Source: JBBTSQ01 sp039795895 (lineage in GTDB: Bacteria; Patescibacteriota; Minisyncoccia; Phycocordibacterales; JBAYGS01). Taken from it: a DNA stretch of 38,727 nucleotides. Positions 1 to 9,574 of the stretch are shown one piece after another. The notes beneath the pieces were generated by a model that saw nothing but the letters and a program-made list of their open reading frames with translations, was not told where the DNA came from and searched no databases. Location: NCBI GenBank assembly GCA_039795895.1, contig JBDKKW010000007.1, positions 1 to 38,727 of the forward strand. The letters run 5' to 3'. A program made the position numbers and the translations under genes. Position 1 is the stretch's first letter. Every line of letters begins with the position of its first letter.

Positions 1-41
1 AAGACGTTTTTGCTGATTTTTCTAAAGGTTATCGCGTTTAA
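1..41 (+). CDS. 3' end of an upstream gene (partial)
   Basis: The third frame reads through positions 3-41 and ends in TAA, giving the C-terminal tail DVFADFSKGYRV. The next gene starts 21 nt later on the same strand, as in the tightly packed cluster that follows. The tail is too short to assign a family, and another frame is open to 48, so the call is tentative. Confidence 0.3.
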   Translation, partial: DVFADFSKGYRV

Positions 42-62
42 TACTTAATTTTACGTCTGATT

Positions 63-683
63 ATGAAGCAGGTAGATAAGGAACATTATGATTTTGATGC
101 GTATTCCCATGAGGCGCGGTGGGTGAGTTATTTTTTTCAGCTTAAAGAGGTGTTGGGATTGAAGCCTAAGAGTATTCTTGAAATTGGGTGCGGTGATAAA
201 GTATTCTCTAGTTTTATTACTCATAACACAAAGTGTGCCTATACCAGTCTCGATATTGCCGAGGATCTTCATCCGGATATGGTCGGATCGGTAGACAAGA
301 TTCCTTGTGAGGGAAAGTCTTTTGATGTTGTGTGCGCCTTCGAGGTACTTGAGCACATGCCATTTGAAAAGTTTGAGGCGTGTCTGGCTGAGATGAGTCG
401 TGTCTCAAAGAAGTATGTTTGTATTAGCCTTCCACATTTTGGACCATCCATCGAGCTCGCATTTAAAATCCCTTTTGTGAAGCGAGTACGAATTGCATGC
501 AAGATTCCGTATCACCCAGCGCACACGTTTAATGGAGAGCATTATTTTGAGATAGGTAAACGGGGATTTTCTGCGAGAAAGATCCGAGATATTTTTAAAA
601 AGACTTTTGTGATACGCAAGGAGTTTGTTCCTTTTGGAAATCAGTATCATCATTTTTATATATTAGAAAATAAGTCATACTAA
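63..683 (+). CDS. class I SAM-dependent methyltransferase
   Basis: A 206-residue protein with a Rossmann-type SAM site. The glycine-rich motif I (ILEIGCGD) lies at residues 38-45, an acidic residue follows in LDIAED (about 63-68), and FEVLEHMP at 93-100 matches the motif IV/post-IV pattern of the Methyltransf_11/UbiE-like group. There is no signal peptide or membrane segment, so it should be cytosolic. It begins a run of surface-glycan genes, and the next start is 3 nt after its stop, so it probably modifies a sugar or glycan intermediate. The acceptor cannot be read from the sequence. The start at 63 is the first ATG and no clear Shine-Dalgarno site precedes it. Confidence 0.8.
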   Translation: MKQVDKEHYDFDAYSHEARWVSYFFQLKEVLGLKPKSILEIGCGDKVFSSFITHNTKCAYTSLDIAEDLHPDMVGSVDKIPCEGKSFDVVCAFEVLEHMPFEKFEACLAEMSRVSKKYVCISLPHFGPSIELAFKIPFVKRVRIACKIPYHPAHTFNGEHYFEIGKRGFSARKIRDIFKKTFVIRKEFVPFGNQYHHFYILENKSY

Positions 684-686
684 GAT

Positions 687-2450
687 ATGAAGGTTGCTCT
701 TATTTCCCCAAAACAAAAAGATGATTACCTGCTCAATGACTGTATTGATGGGCTTTTTGTCTTATCTCAAAAGCGACCAGATCTGATCTTTAGAATTTCT
801 GCCGACTTTATTCACCCATTTCCGGCAGAAAAAATAAACCCGGTTCAACTGCAAGAAGGTGATTTTGTTGATTTTGCGAGACAGGCGGATATGATTGTGT
901 TGGTTCAAAGAAAGGGAGCGACTAATTTTGAGTTGGCTGAAAAAATTGGGATGTGGCACAAGACAGTCTTTCTTGATGGGTCTGAGCTGGGTAAAGATCG
1001 GCGATTTGATTATGCGATTCAGGACGCTGTGCTTAAGGGAGACTATCGAGAAAATGGAGGTGTTGATATGCAGATGTTGCAGAGCTGTGTGGCGTATTTT
1101 CGTCGCGAAAAGCCCTACTTGCCGGGGATTACCCCTTTTCCATATTCAATACAGTCATCGTATGTAAAATACGTTGATCAACACAAGCAAAAAGATATTG
1201 ATTTTGTATGTATCTTTGGGCAAGATCAATTTCCGTCTATGCGTCGTTTTGTGGTGAAGATGCTTGAGCAGTATTGCAAAGAAAATGGGTTTACTTTTCG
1301 AACCCAAAAAACATCTGGGTTTGATTTTAGTCTCGAGCGGAAAGCGGGTCGAGATGAATTTTATGAAATATTGTCTCGTGCTAAAGTCGGTATCTCGATT
1401 GGTGGAGGGGGTTTTGATACTGTCCGTTTTTGGGAGACGTTGGCTAATAACTGTTTGTTGATTACTGAGCGAATAGATATTTTTAAACCAGAGAGTAAGG
1501 AGCTTGATTACCAGAGAGTGTATGAGTGCAATAATCTCTATGATTTCAAAAGTCAGTTGGAGCGAGTGGGGGCATTTTTGAAATCTGGCTATGATCAGTC
1601 TGTACTCGAATCAGAATACCTGAAAATTCTTGATCAACATTCTTCTTGTGCACGAGTGGAGAAGATGATCACCGTCTCTATGGAGGCGATACAAAAGAGG
1701 CAGGTCCAAGGAAAGAAGTGTGTTGTCGTGGTGTCTTCTTGTGATAAGTATGCTGATCTGTGGGAACCATTCTTTACGCTTTTCTTCAGGTATTGGCCGG
1801 ATTGTCCTTTTCCTGTGCATCTGATTTCTAATACCAAAGTATATAATGATCCACGAGTGAAGACGGTGCTTGTGGGGGATGATAAGGGGTGGGCCACTAA
1901 TATCAAAACGATTCTTTCTCAGTATACAGAAGAATACGTACTGTATTTGCAAGAAGATTATCTTCTGCAATCAAAAGTTGATACCAAAAAGATTGAGAGT
2001 GTATTGTCGTATATGGCGTCAAACGATATCGCTGTTACGCGTCTTATTGGTCTACCCGATCCTACTCATCCACATAATAATCCTTTTGGGTTGTACGAGG
2101 TAAAAAAGGGTGAACCTTATCGGGTATCTCTGCAAGGAAGTCTGTGGAAGAGGGACATTTTTTTGGGGCTACTTAAGGATGGTGAAAGTGGTTGGGAGAT
2201 GGAGCGAGAAGGCTCTGTGAGGTCCACTTTTTTAAACGGCACTTTTTTGAGTGCGCGTAAGGCCTTTCCGGTTGTTGATTATTATTACTATACAGCTATT
2301 AAAAAAGGTAAGTGGATGCCGGGAGCGCTGAGACTACTTCGTCGTGAAAAGATTCAGGTTGATCCGTCGCAACGAGGCGTTCATTCTCGTGTGAAGATCT
2401 TTTTTGGCAGAGTCAAAAACACCCTTTCTCGTTTTAGAAGCAGAAGCTAG
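687..2450 (+). CDS. two-domain glycosyltransferase
   Basis: A 587-residue protein that looks like two transferase modules. Residues about 1-335 resemble CgeB/exostosin-like GT-B proteins: GGGGFDTVRFWE at 239-250 followed by a hydrophobic strand is the nucleotide-sugar-binding end of such domains. Residues about 343-587 form a second domain that starts with a strand (CVVVVSSCDKYADLW) and carries QEDYLL at 422-427, an acidic motif placed like the DxD of GT-A enzymes. No membrane segments are evident. It follows the methyltransferase by 3 nt and converges with the minus-strand gene, the two stops overlapping by 4 nt. Glycan synthesis is well supported by context; donor and acceptor are unknown. 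Confidence 0.65.
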   Translation: MKVALISPKQKDDYLLNDCIDGLFVLSQKRPDLIFRISADFIHPFPAEKINPVQLQEGDFVDFARQADMIVLVQRKGATNFELAEKIGMWHKTVFLDGSELGKDRRFDYAIQDAVLKGDYRENGGVDMQMLQSCVAYFRREKPYLPGITPFPYSIQSSYVKYVDQHKQKDIDFVCIFGQDQFPSMRRFVVKMLEQYCKENGFTFRTQKTSGFDFSLERKAGRDEFYEILSRAKVGISIGGGGFDTVRFWETLANNCLLITERIDIFKPESKELDYQRVYECNNLYDFKSQLERVGAFLKSGYDQSVLESEYLKILDQHSSCARVEKMITVSMEAIQKRQVQGKKCVVVVSSCDKYADLWEPFFTLFFRYWPDCPFPVHLISNTKVYNDPRVKTVLVGDDKGWATNIKTILSQYTEEYVLYLQEDYLLQSKVDTKKIESVLSYMASNDIAVTRLIGLPDPTHPHNNPFGLYEVKKGEPYRVSLQGSLWKRDIFLGLLKDGESGWEMEREGSVRSTFLNGTFLSARKAFPVVDYYYYTAIKKGKWMPGALRLLRREKIQVDPSQRGVHSRVKIFFGRVKNTLSRFRSRS

Positions 2451-3892
2451 TTTTGAGGTGAAAGGCGAATCACATCGTCGATGACTTCGTATGTATGCTT
2501 TGGGAATAGTTTTGTGACATACTCTTTGAAATCAGAGAGGAGAGGGTATTCATCTTTGCCGGTAAATAATCGGGCATCATCTATGAGTAGTGTGGTATTT
2601 TTTTGAGGGTAACTCGCAATGATTTTTACTTCCGAAAGAATAGGGGTATAGTGATCACCTTTAGCTGTAATTCCTCCTGAATAATGAGCATCAAGCCAAA
2701 ACACTACTGTTCCAGACAGATTCTGGATAATTGAAGGTAAGAGTGCGCTACTGTCACCTTGGAGTATTGTAATATTTTTGTTGTGTGCAAATCTTTTTTG
2801 TGCCTTGTGTGCGAGAGTGGTGTCTAGCTCAATTGATATGATTTTTTTAAAATTTGCACAGGTTGCATCAATCATTTCTCCCATATAAGTGCCAGTTTCG
2901 ACGAGTGTCTGTCCGTCGACGAGTTTTCTATATTTTTTTACAATCTGCTCTTTAATCTTGTGCGGAGCAGGCACTGGTTTGCCAGAACATTGCCATATCA
3001 AGACTGCGGAGACGACTCTAATCTTTTTATAGAGGTACATGAGGCCAGGGATTTTTTTGCCAACGTTTTTGAGGGTATACAACATATGTAGTAGTCTATC
3101 TTTTATATTCGTGCGTATATGTAGGGAGATCGGGACGAGGGAGGTTTGACTTGTGAAAGTAATCTGTCTTTGGGTGTGTCTGCGTTTTACTTTACTGTAG
3201 GGAGGAGTCTGTGTTGCAAAAGCGGTGCCATCGTACGCACTAAGTAAATAGGTGATATGTCTTGTAGGAAATACGTCTTCAAGTACCAAGTGTGGCACAT
3301 GAAGCTTTTCAAACTCACTATTTCTGACAAAAATACAGTTTGTTTCTGTGATCGCTGCCAATGTGTAACCTTTTTTTTCACCGAGCTCTACCATTGCCTT
3401 GGCCGAAGATCCGAAATATTCACCCCGACCCGCGATGATTGATAGGTGTGCGGGTATGGTGGGGTTGTATTCTATGATGACAACTCGAGGCTTAGATACA
3501 AGTGTCTTGAATATGTAGTAGTCATCACCATCTATGTCTATTGATAGTAAATCAATCTCAGTTCGGTTGAGTTTTTTAAGGATAGCGTCGAGCGAGTCTT
3601 GCCCTGTGTCTGTAACAAATGCGTTATAGGGCACTACGGCGGGGTACTCTTTTGTCGCTTCCTTTAATTCTTCAAAGCGTTTTTTGTCACCTTCGATCAG
3701 CACTGCGGACCATTTTTCATGGCGCCATAGGGTATAGGTATTACTCATGTGTTGGCCATCCCAAGCTCCAAATTCTACACATACGCCAGAATTCCTTCCA
3801 ATCCGTTTAAAAATTTCTCGAATTATTCCATCTTCTCCCCATTGGGATGTGCGGTTTTCTTTGTAAGAGGCTAGTGGATTCATAAAAATCAT
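2447..3892 (-). CDS. FkbM-type methyltransferase fused to a second methyltransferase
   Basis: A 481-residue double enzyme. Residues about 15-215 match the FkbM family: QWGEDGIIREIF (17-28), the SAM loop VEFGAWDGQHMSNTY (39-53) and DLLSIDIDGDDYYIF (114-128). After a basic linker (about 230-310), residues 325-480 form another class I domain with LVETGTYMGEM at 330-340, ISIELD at 352-357, and a conserved FWLDAHYSGG at 398-407. FkbM enzymes O-methylate sugars; the second module resembles small methyltransferases of glycan clusters. The gene is divergent from the exostosin-like gene. A TATAAT lies 6 nt before the ATG at 3892, which favours that start over the ATG at 3883. Confidence 0.75.
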   Translation of the reverse strand: MIFMNPLASYKENRTSQWGEDGIIREIFKRIGRNSGVCVEFGAWDGQHMSNTYTLWRHEKWSAVLIEGDKKRFEELKEATKEYPAVVPYNAFVTDTGQDSLDAILKKLNRTEIDLLSIDIDGDDYYIFKTLVSKPRVVIIEYNPTIPAHLSIIAGRGEYFGSSAKAMVELGEKKGYTLAAITETNCIFVRNSEFEKLHVPHLVLEDVFPTRHITYLLSAYDGTAFATQTPPYSKVKRRHTQRQITFTSQTSLVPISLHIRTNIKDRLLHMLYTLKNVGKKIPGLMYLYKKIRVVSAVLIWQCSGKPVPAPHKIKEQIVKKYRKLVDGQTLVETGTYMGEMIDATCANFKKIISIELDTTLAHKAQKRFAHNKNITILQGDSSALLPSIIQNLSGTVVFWLDAHYSGGITAKGDHYTPILSEVKIIASYPQKNTTLLIDDARLFTGKDEYPLLSDFKEYVTKLFPKHTYEVIDDVIRLSPQN

Positions 3893-3898
3893 GGGTGC

Positions 3899-3904
3899 AT
3901 TATA
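3899..3904 (-). promoter_or_regulatory. -10 element six bases from the start codon
   Basis: On the minus strand TATAAT is followed by GCACCC and then the ATG of the FkbM fusion gene. Normal -10 to +1 spacing puts transcription start at or next to the A of the ATG, so the mRNA would be leaderless. No good -35 is visible. Confidence 0.5.
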
Positions 3905-3917
3905 TAACGCAGTGAGC

Positions 3918-3923
3918 TATAAT
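3918..3923 (+). promoter_or_regulatory. -10 element for the exostosin-like gene
   Basis: A perfect TATAAT lies 33 nt before the ATG at 3957 in the divergent intergenic region. The -35 region is poor. Confidence 0.4.
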
Positions 3924-3956
3924 CATAGTTTGATTTGAGGGTGTTTGTATTGTTGT

Positions 3957-4994
3957 ATGGAAACAAAATTACTAACAGTTTACATAGGCGATTTGCTTCC
4001 TGGTATATCGCCATTACCCTTTTTACGCCCCAATCTTGATCCAGGTAGTGTGGTTTTGAATTCATTTTCTGAACCCGACGCCTTCTCTTTCATAGATAAG
4101 CCCTTTTTTAATATAGTTTCTGATCCGGCTCTCGCTGAATATCTATTGTTACCCCATAATTTCTTTCATGTGCGAAATCATGGCACCATCCTAGATCATT
4201 TTAGTGTGCTGAGTCGAAATCTAAATAAAAAGATTCTTATCTTTGCTCTTGGCGATTTGGATACGCATGTCACCATGGACAATAGTATCGTCTTCCGAAC
4301 ATCTCAATATCGCTCTAGACTACAAAAAAACGAGGTTATTATTCCGGCGTTTGTGCCCGACATGCTTTATGGTACAGTCGTTACGCTTCGTCACAAAGGC
4401 GCGAAGCCGGTCGTTGGCTTTTGTGGGTGGGCGGGATTTCAGACTCTGGGTCAGAGAGTGCGTTTTGTCATTAAAAATACGTTCTTGCGCTCAGGGTTTA
4501 AAAAGCAGGGAATCTATTTTCGGATCAAGGCGTTGGCATCATTACGAAATACTTCTTTTGTCGATACCAATTTTCTCGTTAGATCAAGTCATTTTGCACA
4601 CAAAAAGACTCGAGTTGGTGATCCGGTGCTTATGCGCAAGGAGTATATTGATAACATGCTGGGTTCTGATTTTGTGCTGTCTCCAAAAGGGGATGGTAAT
4701 TACTCTGTACGCTTTTACGAAGCGCTAAGTCTCGGAAGGATACCTTTGTTTATTGATACAGATACCCCATTACCATTTGAGAAAGAATTGAGGTACGATT
4801 CATTTATTCTAAGGGTGGATTATCGAAAAATTGGTGAGTTGGCATCGTTGGTATCACGCTTCTATGCACAGATGACGGACGAGCAATTTGTTGATATGCA
4901 AAAGAAGGCGAGAGAAGCGTATGAAAAAAGCCTTTCTCCTGAAGTATCTTTGCGAACCATCTTTAGTGCGGATTTTTTGAGTCGTTATGTATAA
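3957..4994 (+). CDS. exostosin-like glycosyltransferase
   Basis: A 345-residue protein from the ATG at 3957; an in-frame TTG at 3945 could extend it by four residues but is less likely. The C-terminal half carries the exostosin signature, with SPKGDGNYSVRFYEALSLGR at about 242-261 followed by a hydrophobic IPLFID strand. The exostosin family transfers sugars from nucleotide donors. There is no signal peptide or transmembrane anchor, so it should act at the cytoplasmic face. Its stop overlaps the start of the next gene by 8 nt, which indicates translational coupling with the membrane transferase downstream. Confidence 0.75.
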   Translation: METKLLTVYIGDLLPGISPLPFLRPNLDPGSVVLNSFSEPDAFSFIDKPFFNIVSDPALAEYLLLPHNFFHVRNHGTILDHFSVLSRNLNKKILIFALGDLDTHVTMDNSIVFRTSQYRSRLQKNEVIIPAFVPDMLYGTVVTLRHKGAKPVVGFCGWAGFQTLGQRVRFVIKNTFLRSGFKKQGIYFRIKALASLRNTSFVDTNFLVRSSHFAHKKTRVGDPVLMRKEYIDNMLGSDFVLSPKGDGNYSVRFYEALSLGRIPLFIDTDTPLPFEKELRYDSFILRVDYRKIGELASLVSRFYAQMTDEQFVDMQKKAREAYEKSLSPEVSLRTIFSADFLSRYV

Positions 4995-6393
4995 AAATAC
5001 TATTTTGTGCATACTCAGTCTTTTGCTCATAGCATTTTTTGCATTTCCCAATCTTGTAGAGAGTCCGCCGACATGGATGGATGAAGGGATTATTATTCAG
5101 GTTGCAAAAAATATGGCAGAACAGGGTATTCATGGTATTCAGGTGGCGCCTGGGGAATTTGTATCTGCCGGATTTGTATCAACAGGGTATCCGGTCACTC
5201 TACCGATTAGTCTTGTGTACCGAATGTTCGGAGCGGGGCTTTTCCAGGCACGTGTGGTTATGGTCTTCTTTATCTTTGTATTAATTATTCTGGCGTATCT
5301 TTTTACAAGAAAGATATTGTCTCCAGAAATGGCCAGTTTCAGTGTCTTCTTGTTGGCTAGTTTTGGGCCGGTATATGGACACGGTAAGAATGTGCTGGGA
5401 GAGATTCCTGGTCTGATGTATCTCTTTTTTGCATTACTTGTGTTTACTTATATCGATACACACAAAAGCCACGCTACAGTACGGTATATTTTTTCGGGTC
5501 TATTTTTTGGACTTACTGTGGCGTGTAAGCCGATTTTTATACTGCTTATTCCGGCTTTGGGAGTTACCTTTCTGTTGTACCGTAAAGATTTTGCGTCAAA
5601 AAGAGGTGTGGCGTTATTTGGTATGAGTTTTCTGGTGCCGATTTTTGTGTGGCTTTTTGTACAGTTTAGCGGTGATTCATTTGTGACGATGTTTGCGATT
5701 TATGCAAATCCTCATAATACTGATGTATATCAATCTATTCTTGCCAACATGAAGCGGTTTGTGACTGAGCCTCAACCATTTTATGCTCTAGAGGTATTTA
5801 TTGTGTGGGTCTGCGCTATCGCCACACGAATTAAGACTAAGTCTAAGATTTTGTTTTCAGAAGCAACATTGTTTGCATTCGCAATTCTCGTTATGTGCGC
5901 GTATCTGAGGACGGTGGGGTATTACCGATATTTTTTTCTTGCCGAATTCATCTCTCTCTTGTATCTACCACAATCCCTCTTGATTATATGGCCAAAGAAA
6001 GTTCCCAAGCCTATTTTGTACGGGGGGATTATTTTTCTCGTACTTTTTCAGATATACCAAACACAGTTTCATTCTTTCACGTCTGACTCGAGAATGAGTG
6101 TTCGTAGTCACGAATTGGAATTATTTGCCCAATCAATACCCACACAGAAGAGTTTGTTTGTGTACCAGGTTCCTGAACTCGTCACTTTCCTCAAGGATGT
6201 CAGGTATTACCAGTATATGGATGTGACGACAACGATCCATATTGGTGGACAATCTATACCAAAACTGCTAAATGGTACTGCTGATATCGTTTTTGTAAAT
6301 CGAGATATCTATCAGGCGCATCCGGAGCTTTTTGGGCGTTACGGTAATGGAAGGTATATAGATCGTTACGTCGCGCTTTCCGTGATAAAATAA
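4987..6393 (+). CDS. GT-C membrane glycosyltransferase (ArnT/PMT-like)
   Basis: A 468-residue polytopic protein. A first membrane helix (about 5-22) is followed by PPTWMDEG at 27-34; an acidic pair in the first outer loop is the hallmark of the GT39/ArnT/PMT_2 clan, where it is catalytic. Roughly eight to ten hydrophobic helices follow, with a soluble C-terminal tail after about residue 370. Such enzymes use polyprenyl-phosphate sugars and act on the outer face of the membrane. The polyprenyl-phosphate sugar synthase encoded 9 nt downstream would supply that donor, so the pair makes functional sense. Confidence 0.75.
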   Translation: MYKNTILCILSLLLIAFFAFPNLVESPPTWMDEGIIIQVAKNMAEQGIHGIQVAPGEFVSAGFVSTGYPVTLPISLVYRMFGAGLFQARVVMVFFIFVLIILAYLFTRKILSPEMASFSVFLLASFGPVYGHGKNVLGEIPGLMYLFFALLVFTYIDTHKSHATVRYIFSGLFFGLTVACKPIFILLIPALGVTFLLYRKDFASKRGVALFGMSFLVPIFVWLFVQFSGDSFVTMFAIYANPHNTDVYQSILANMKRFVTEPQPFYALEVFIVWVCAIATRIKTKSKILFSEATLFAFAILVMCAYLRTVGYYRYFFLAEFISLLYLPQSLLIIWPKKVPKPILYGGIIFLVLFQIYQTQFHSFTSDSRMSVRSHELELFAQSIPTQKSLFVYQVPELVTFLKDVRYYQYMDVTTTIHIGGQSIPKLLNGTADIVFVNRDIYQAHPELFGRYGNGRYIDRYVALSVIK

Positions 6394-6402
6394 TTTGTAC
6401 TT

Positions 6403-7104
6403 ATGAAGCAAGTCATTATTCTTCCTACCTATAATGAACGCGAAAACATCGGAACATTGATTCCTTTGGTTTTTGCGACAGTGCCCAGCGTGTATATATT
6501 AGTCGCCGATGACAATTCACCCGATGGTACTGCGACGGCGGTGCAGGCGTTACAAAAGACATATAAAAATCTCTCACTCATCTCTCGTGCGGAGAAAAAC
6601 GGGTTGGGGCGGGCGTATCTCAATGCCTTTGCACACGTTTTAAAAGATCCTGAAGTAACAAGTGTGATTATGATGGATGCGGACCTTTCACACCAGCCAA
6701 AATATTTACCCGAAATGCTTGAAAAAGGCAGACAGTATTCGGTAGTGACAGGTTCTCGATATGTCGCTCACGGAGGCACTGTCGGTTGGGAATTGTGGCG
6801 TCGAGTATTGAGCTTCTTCGGCAACCTCTACTGTCGGACCATTACTCGGATGCCCCTTCACGATTGCACAGCAGGGTTTAATGTAATCTCGGCGGATCTG
6901 TTGCGAAAGATAGATTTTTCGAAGATGGATATGTCGGGATACGCTTTTATTATGGAGCTCAAATACTTGCTCTACAAAGCGGGGGCAACTTTTTTTGAAG
7001 TGCCGATTACTTTTGTAAATCGAGTGGGGGGTGAGTCAAAGATGTCGAGTCATATTATCAACGAGGGAATTCTTGCACCATGGAAAATGATACTCAAAAA
7101 ATAG
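6403..7104 (+). CDS. polyprenyl-phosphate mannosyl/glucosyl transferase (DPM1-like)
   Basis: A 233-residue GT2 enzyme of the dolichyl-phosphate mannose synthase type. The family motifs are ILPTYNERENIG at 6-17, ADDNSPDGT at 35-43, and MMDADLSHQP at 90-99, the last being the metal- and donor-binding DxD region. DCTAGFNVI at 154-162 is also typical. It lacks the C-terminal membrane helices of GtrB/ArnC proteins, so it resembles the soluble, peripheral DPM1 class. The product would be a polyprenyl-phosphate hexose used by the GT-C proteins on either side (4987-6393 and 7958-9574). It overlaps the next gene by 25 nt. Confidence 0.88.
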   Translation: MKQVIILPTYNERENIGTLIPLVFATVPSVYILVADDNSPDGTATAVQALQKTYKNLSLISRAEKNGLGRAYLNAFAHVLKDPEVTSVIMMDADLSHQPKYLPEMLEKGRQYSVVTGSRYVAHGGTVGWELWRRVLSFFGNLYCRTITRMPLHDCTAGFNVISADLLRKIDFSKMDMSGYAFIMELKYLLYKAGATFFEVPITFVNRVGGESKMSSHIINEGILAPWKMILKK

Positions 7105-7961
7105 GACCATGTTTGGCGTGCGACTCAGTGTTGCATCGATTTTTTGTTACCAAAAATGGATTTACCCTCTACCGATGTGTTGGATGTAGGCACATTGTCA
7201 TCTATCCGTTTTCTTTCGATACCAAAGTAATTTATGGTGACGATTATTTTTCTGGAGCCGATAAAGGTTCGGGCTATGTTGATTATGATCAAGATAAAGA
7301 GCCGATGCGACCGGTGTTTAAACAATATCTTGCGCTTATTTCTCAAAAGTTGGGCCAATCGGGGGGTGCGTTACTTGATGTGGGGGCAGCGACCGGATTT
7401 TTTGTGCGGATGGCGCGTGAGGCAGGGTTTGATGCTCGGGGAGTGGAAATTTCAGACTATGCGGCCGGGGTGGGAAGATCACGAGGGTTGGATATCAAAA
7501 CAGGAGTGCTTTCAGAGTACCCGCTCGGGAAGATCTTCGATGTCCTGACACTGTGGGATGTACTTGAACATTTTCCTGAGCCAAAAAAAGAGATTGCTCG
7601 AGCGCATGCTTTGTTGAAAACTGGTGGTATCTTGGCGATCAACACTCCCGACAGTGGTAGTCTCTATGCTCGCGTACTTGGTCGCAAGTGGCACCTCTTG
7701 GTCCCGCCGGAGCATATCAATTATTTTACGCGGAAAAGTGCTCGTCTGTTGCTCGAGAAACAGGGCTTTGAGGTGCTTATGGTGACAACCATCGGCAAGA
7801 CGTTTACACTTGAATATATTTTGCATATTCTTTCTGCTTGGACAAAATGGAACCTCTTTCAAAAGATGGCGCATTACTGTCACACCTCACCTTTACTCAA
7901 TCGAATCGCACTTCCGATCAACCTCTTTGATAATATGTTTGTTCTTGCTCGCAAAAAATGA
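7080..7961 (+). CDS. SAM methyltransferase with N-terminal zinc-ribbon
   Basis: A 293-residue protein. The N-terminus has C11-x2-C14 and C33-x2-C36, a zinc-ribbon arrangement common in sugar C-methyltransferases and their relatives. The Methyltransf_23-like core follows, with LLDVGAATGFF at 98-108, GVEIS at 121-125 and LWDVLEHFPEP at 158-168. The late segment around LVPPEHINYFT is shared by bacterial methyltransferases of glycan clusters. Its start overlaps the upstream gene by 25 nt and its stop overlaps the next start by 4 nt, so it sits in a tight operon. The sugar substrate is unknown. Confidence 0.8.
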   Translation: MENDTQKIGPCLACDSVLHRFFVTKNGFTLYRCVGCRHIVIYPFSFDTKVIYGDDYFSGADKGSGYVDYDQDKEPMRPVFKQYLALISQKLGQSGGALLDVGAATGFFVRMAREAGFDARGVEISDYAAGVGRSRGLDIKTGVLSEYPLGKIFDVLTLWDVLEHFPEPKKEIARAHALLKTGGILAINTPDSGSLYARVLGRKWHLLVPPEHINYFTRKSARLLLEKQGFEVLMVTTIGKTFTLEYILHILSAWTKWNLFQKMAHYCHTSPLLNRIALPINLFDNMFVLARKK

Positions 7962-9574
7962 GTACTCGCGATACAACGATTGAGCGAATAGTGCTTGGTC
8001 TGCTATCCATATCTTTTTTTGTGGGAATTTGGCATGGATTTCCTTCGGTGACAACCATTGCAGATGAGATGTTTTTTGTGGGTGGCGTGTTACGGGCGAT
8101 TGAACACCACACATTACTTCCTGCGTCCGGTGATGTCCCGTATGGAACGGTAACCTACCTCTTAAGCTATCTCTTCTCGATACCGGTTCTTGCCGGGCTA
8201 TTTCTTTGGTGTGGGTTGAGTGTTGCTAAGATGAAACTATTACTTCTCACGTCGCCGTGGATTATGTACGGCGCAATCCGCTGTATGAGCGCGTCAATCG
8301 GAGTCTTTCTCGTGTGGTTTTTGAATCGATTTTTACGACCGATAGTTGCGGAAGTAGAGGTGCGTATGGCACTTCTTGTGTTGCTATTTTGTACCCAAAT
8401 CGTTAACTTTATTTTTCATACGGGGAAGGTGTGGGTAGTGAGTACGACACTTTTGGTGTTGTCGTTTGTCTATGTGTATCGCGCATTAACCGCTAAACAA
8501 GAATATAACAATGCTGACGCAAGAAAATACAGTTACCTGGCCATCATTGTCTCTTTTGTGGCGTTCGCTAATTTGCCGATTATGGGTTTTGCACTGATGT
8601 CGGCGCCTATCTTGTGTTGGAATTTTTGGAAAAATAAAGAACTTCGTTTGGCGGTGTGTACATCTACTGTTGTGGGGGCGCTTGTCTTTGGGTTGATCAC
8701 TGCGCTTAATATCGGAGGGATTTTGGCACAGGTCGAGAGTATTTTCGGAGGTTATTTACAGGCGGACAGTGTTGTCTCGGTGGGGCGTTCCTTGTTGTTG
8801 AATGGTGAAAAGATGGTACTACTCTTTCCACTGATTTTGATTACTTTACTTTTGCATATTCGGACGAAAATTACTGATCGACGGTTATTCTTTTTGTCAG
8901 CACTCTACCTTGTTTTGTATATCGTGACTATTTCTGCTATCGCTCGATGGTCGACTACAGTTTATTCGTATTATCGATACCTCACTCCCGTCGGATTTTT
9001 TCTTGTCTTGCTCTTGGCTAGTCTACGACTCACAAAAAAGAAAATGTTGTGTGTAGTAGCTGTGGGGTCGTTTCTGGTTTCGGTGATGATGCTGTACCGC
9101 CTGTCTATTCCAGATATGTATCAGCAAGCACGTACTTGGATCACTGCAGAAATAAATCGAAGTGATGTGGTGCTAGTAAATAATGTGGGATCTACTTTTG
9201 AGTTGCCAAAGAATACTCGTTCGTATGATGGTATACGTCGAGAATTTTGTGCGACGCGTTGTCTTGCTGAGTACACATACGGAATCAACAAAAGCTTTTT
9301 GCCTCTCGTGATTGATGCACAGACTAGTTCTACAACCCAATCCTCTTATGGTGGCTCGGCACAAGATGTGTATGTGTTGACTAGTACGAATCAAAATTCT
9401 AATACACATCTTGTCTTGGTGAAATCGTTTGTAAATACCACTGAAGACGCGCCTAATTATACTGCTGAAGATAGTGGCAGCTATTTCAATCCCATTTTGG
9501 TGCATCTGGTGCCATTTGGTTCGAATGTGTATATCTATAGGCTTGTCGCGGGGGTGTACGGAAATTCGCGGTAG
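7958..9574 (+). CDS. polytopic membrane protein, probable GT-C glycosyltransferase
   Basis: A 538-residue protein with about ten to eleven hydrophobic helices. After the first helix, TIADEMFFVGG (33-43) places an Asp-Glu pair at 36-37, where GT39/ArnT-type enzymes keep their catalytic acidic residues. The C-terminal 150 residues are soluble and rich in Ser/Thr and Asn, likely exposed outside. No closer family is recognised. The 4-nt ATGA overlap with the upstream methyltransferase and the nearby polyprenyl-phosphate sugar synthase support a role in transferring lipid-linked sugars. Confidence 0.6.
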   Translation: MSTRDTTIERIVLGLLSISFFVGIWHGFPSVTTIADEMFFVGGVLRAIEHHTLLPASGDVPYGTVTYLLSYLFSIPVLAGLFLWCGLSVAKMKLLLLTSPWIMYGAIRCMSASIGVFLVWFLNRFLRPIVAEVEVRMALLVLLFCTQIVNFIFHTGKVWVVSTTLLVLSFVYVYRALTAKQEYNNADARKYSYLAIIVSFVAFANLPIMGFALMSAPILCWNFWKNKELRLAVCTSTVVGALVFGLITALNIGGILAQVESIFGGYLQADSVVSVGRSLLLNGEKMVLLFPLILITLLLHIRTKITDRRLFFLSALYLVLYIVTISAIARWSTTVYSYYRYLTPVGFFLVLLLASLRLTKKKMLCVVAVGSFLVSVMMLYRLSIPDMYQQARTWITAEINRSDVVLVNNVGSTFELPKNTRSYDGIRREFCATRCLAEYTYGINKSFLPLVIDAQTSSTTQSSYGGSAQDVYVLTSTNQNSNTHLVLVKSFVNTTEDAPNYTAEDSGSYFNPILVHLVPFGSNVYIYRLVAGVYGNSR

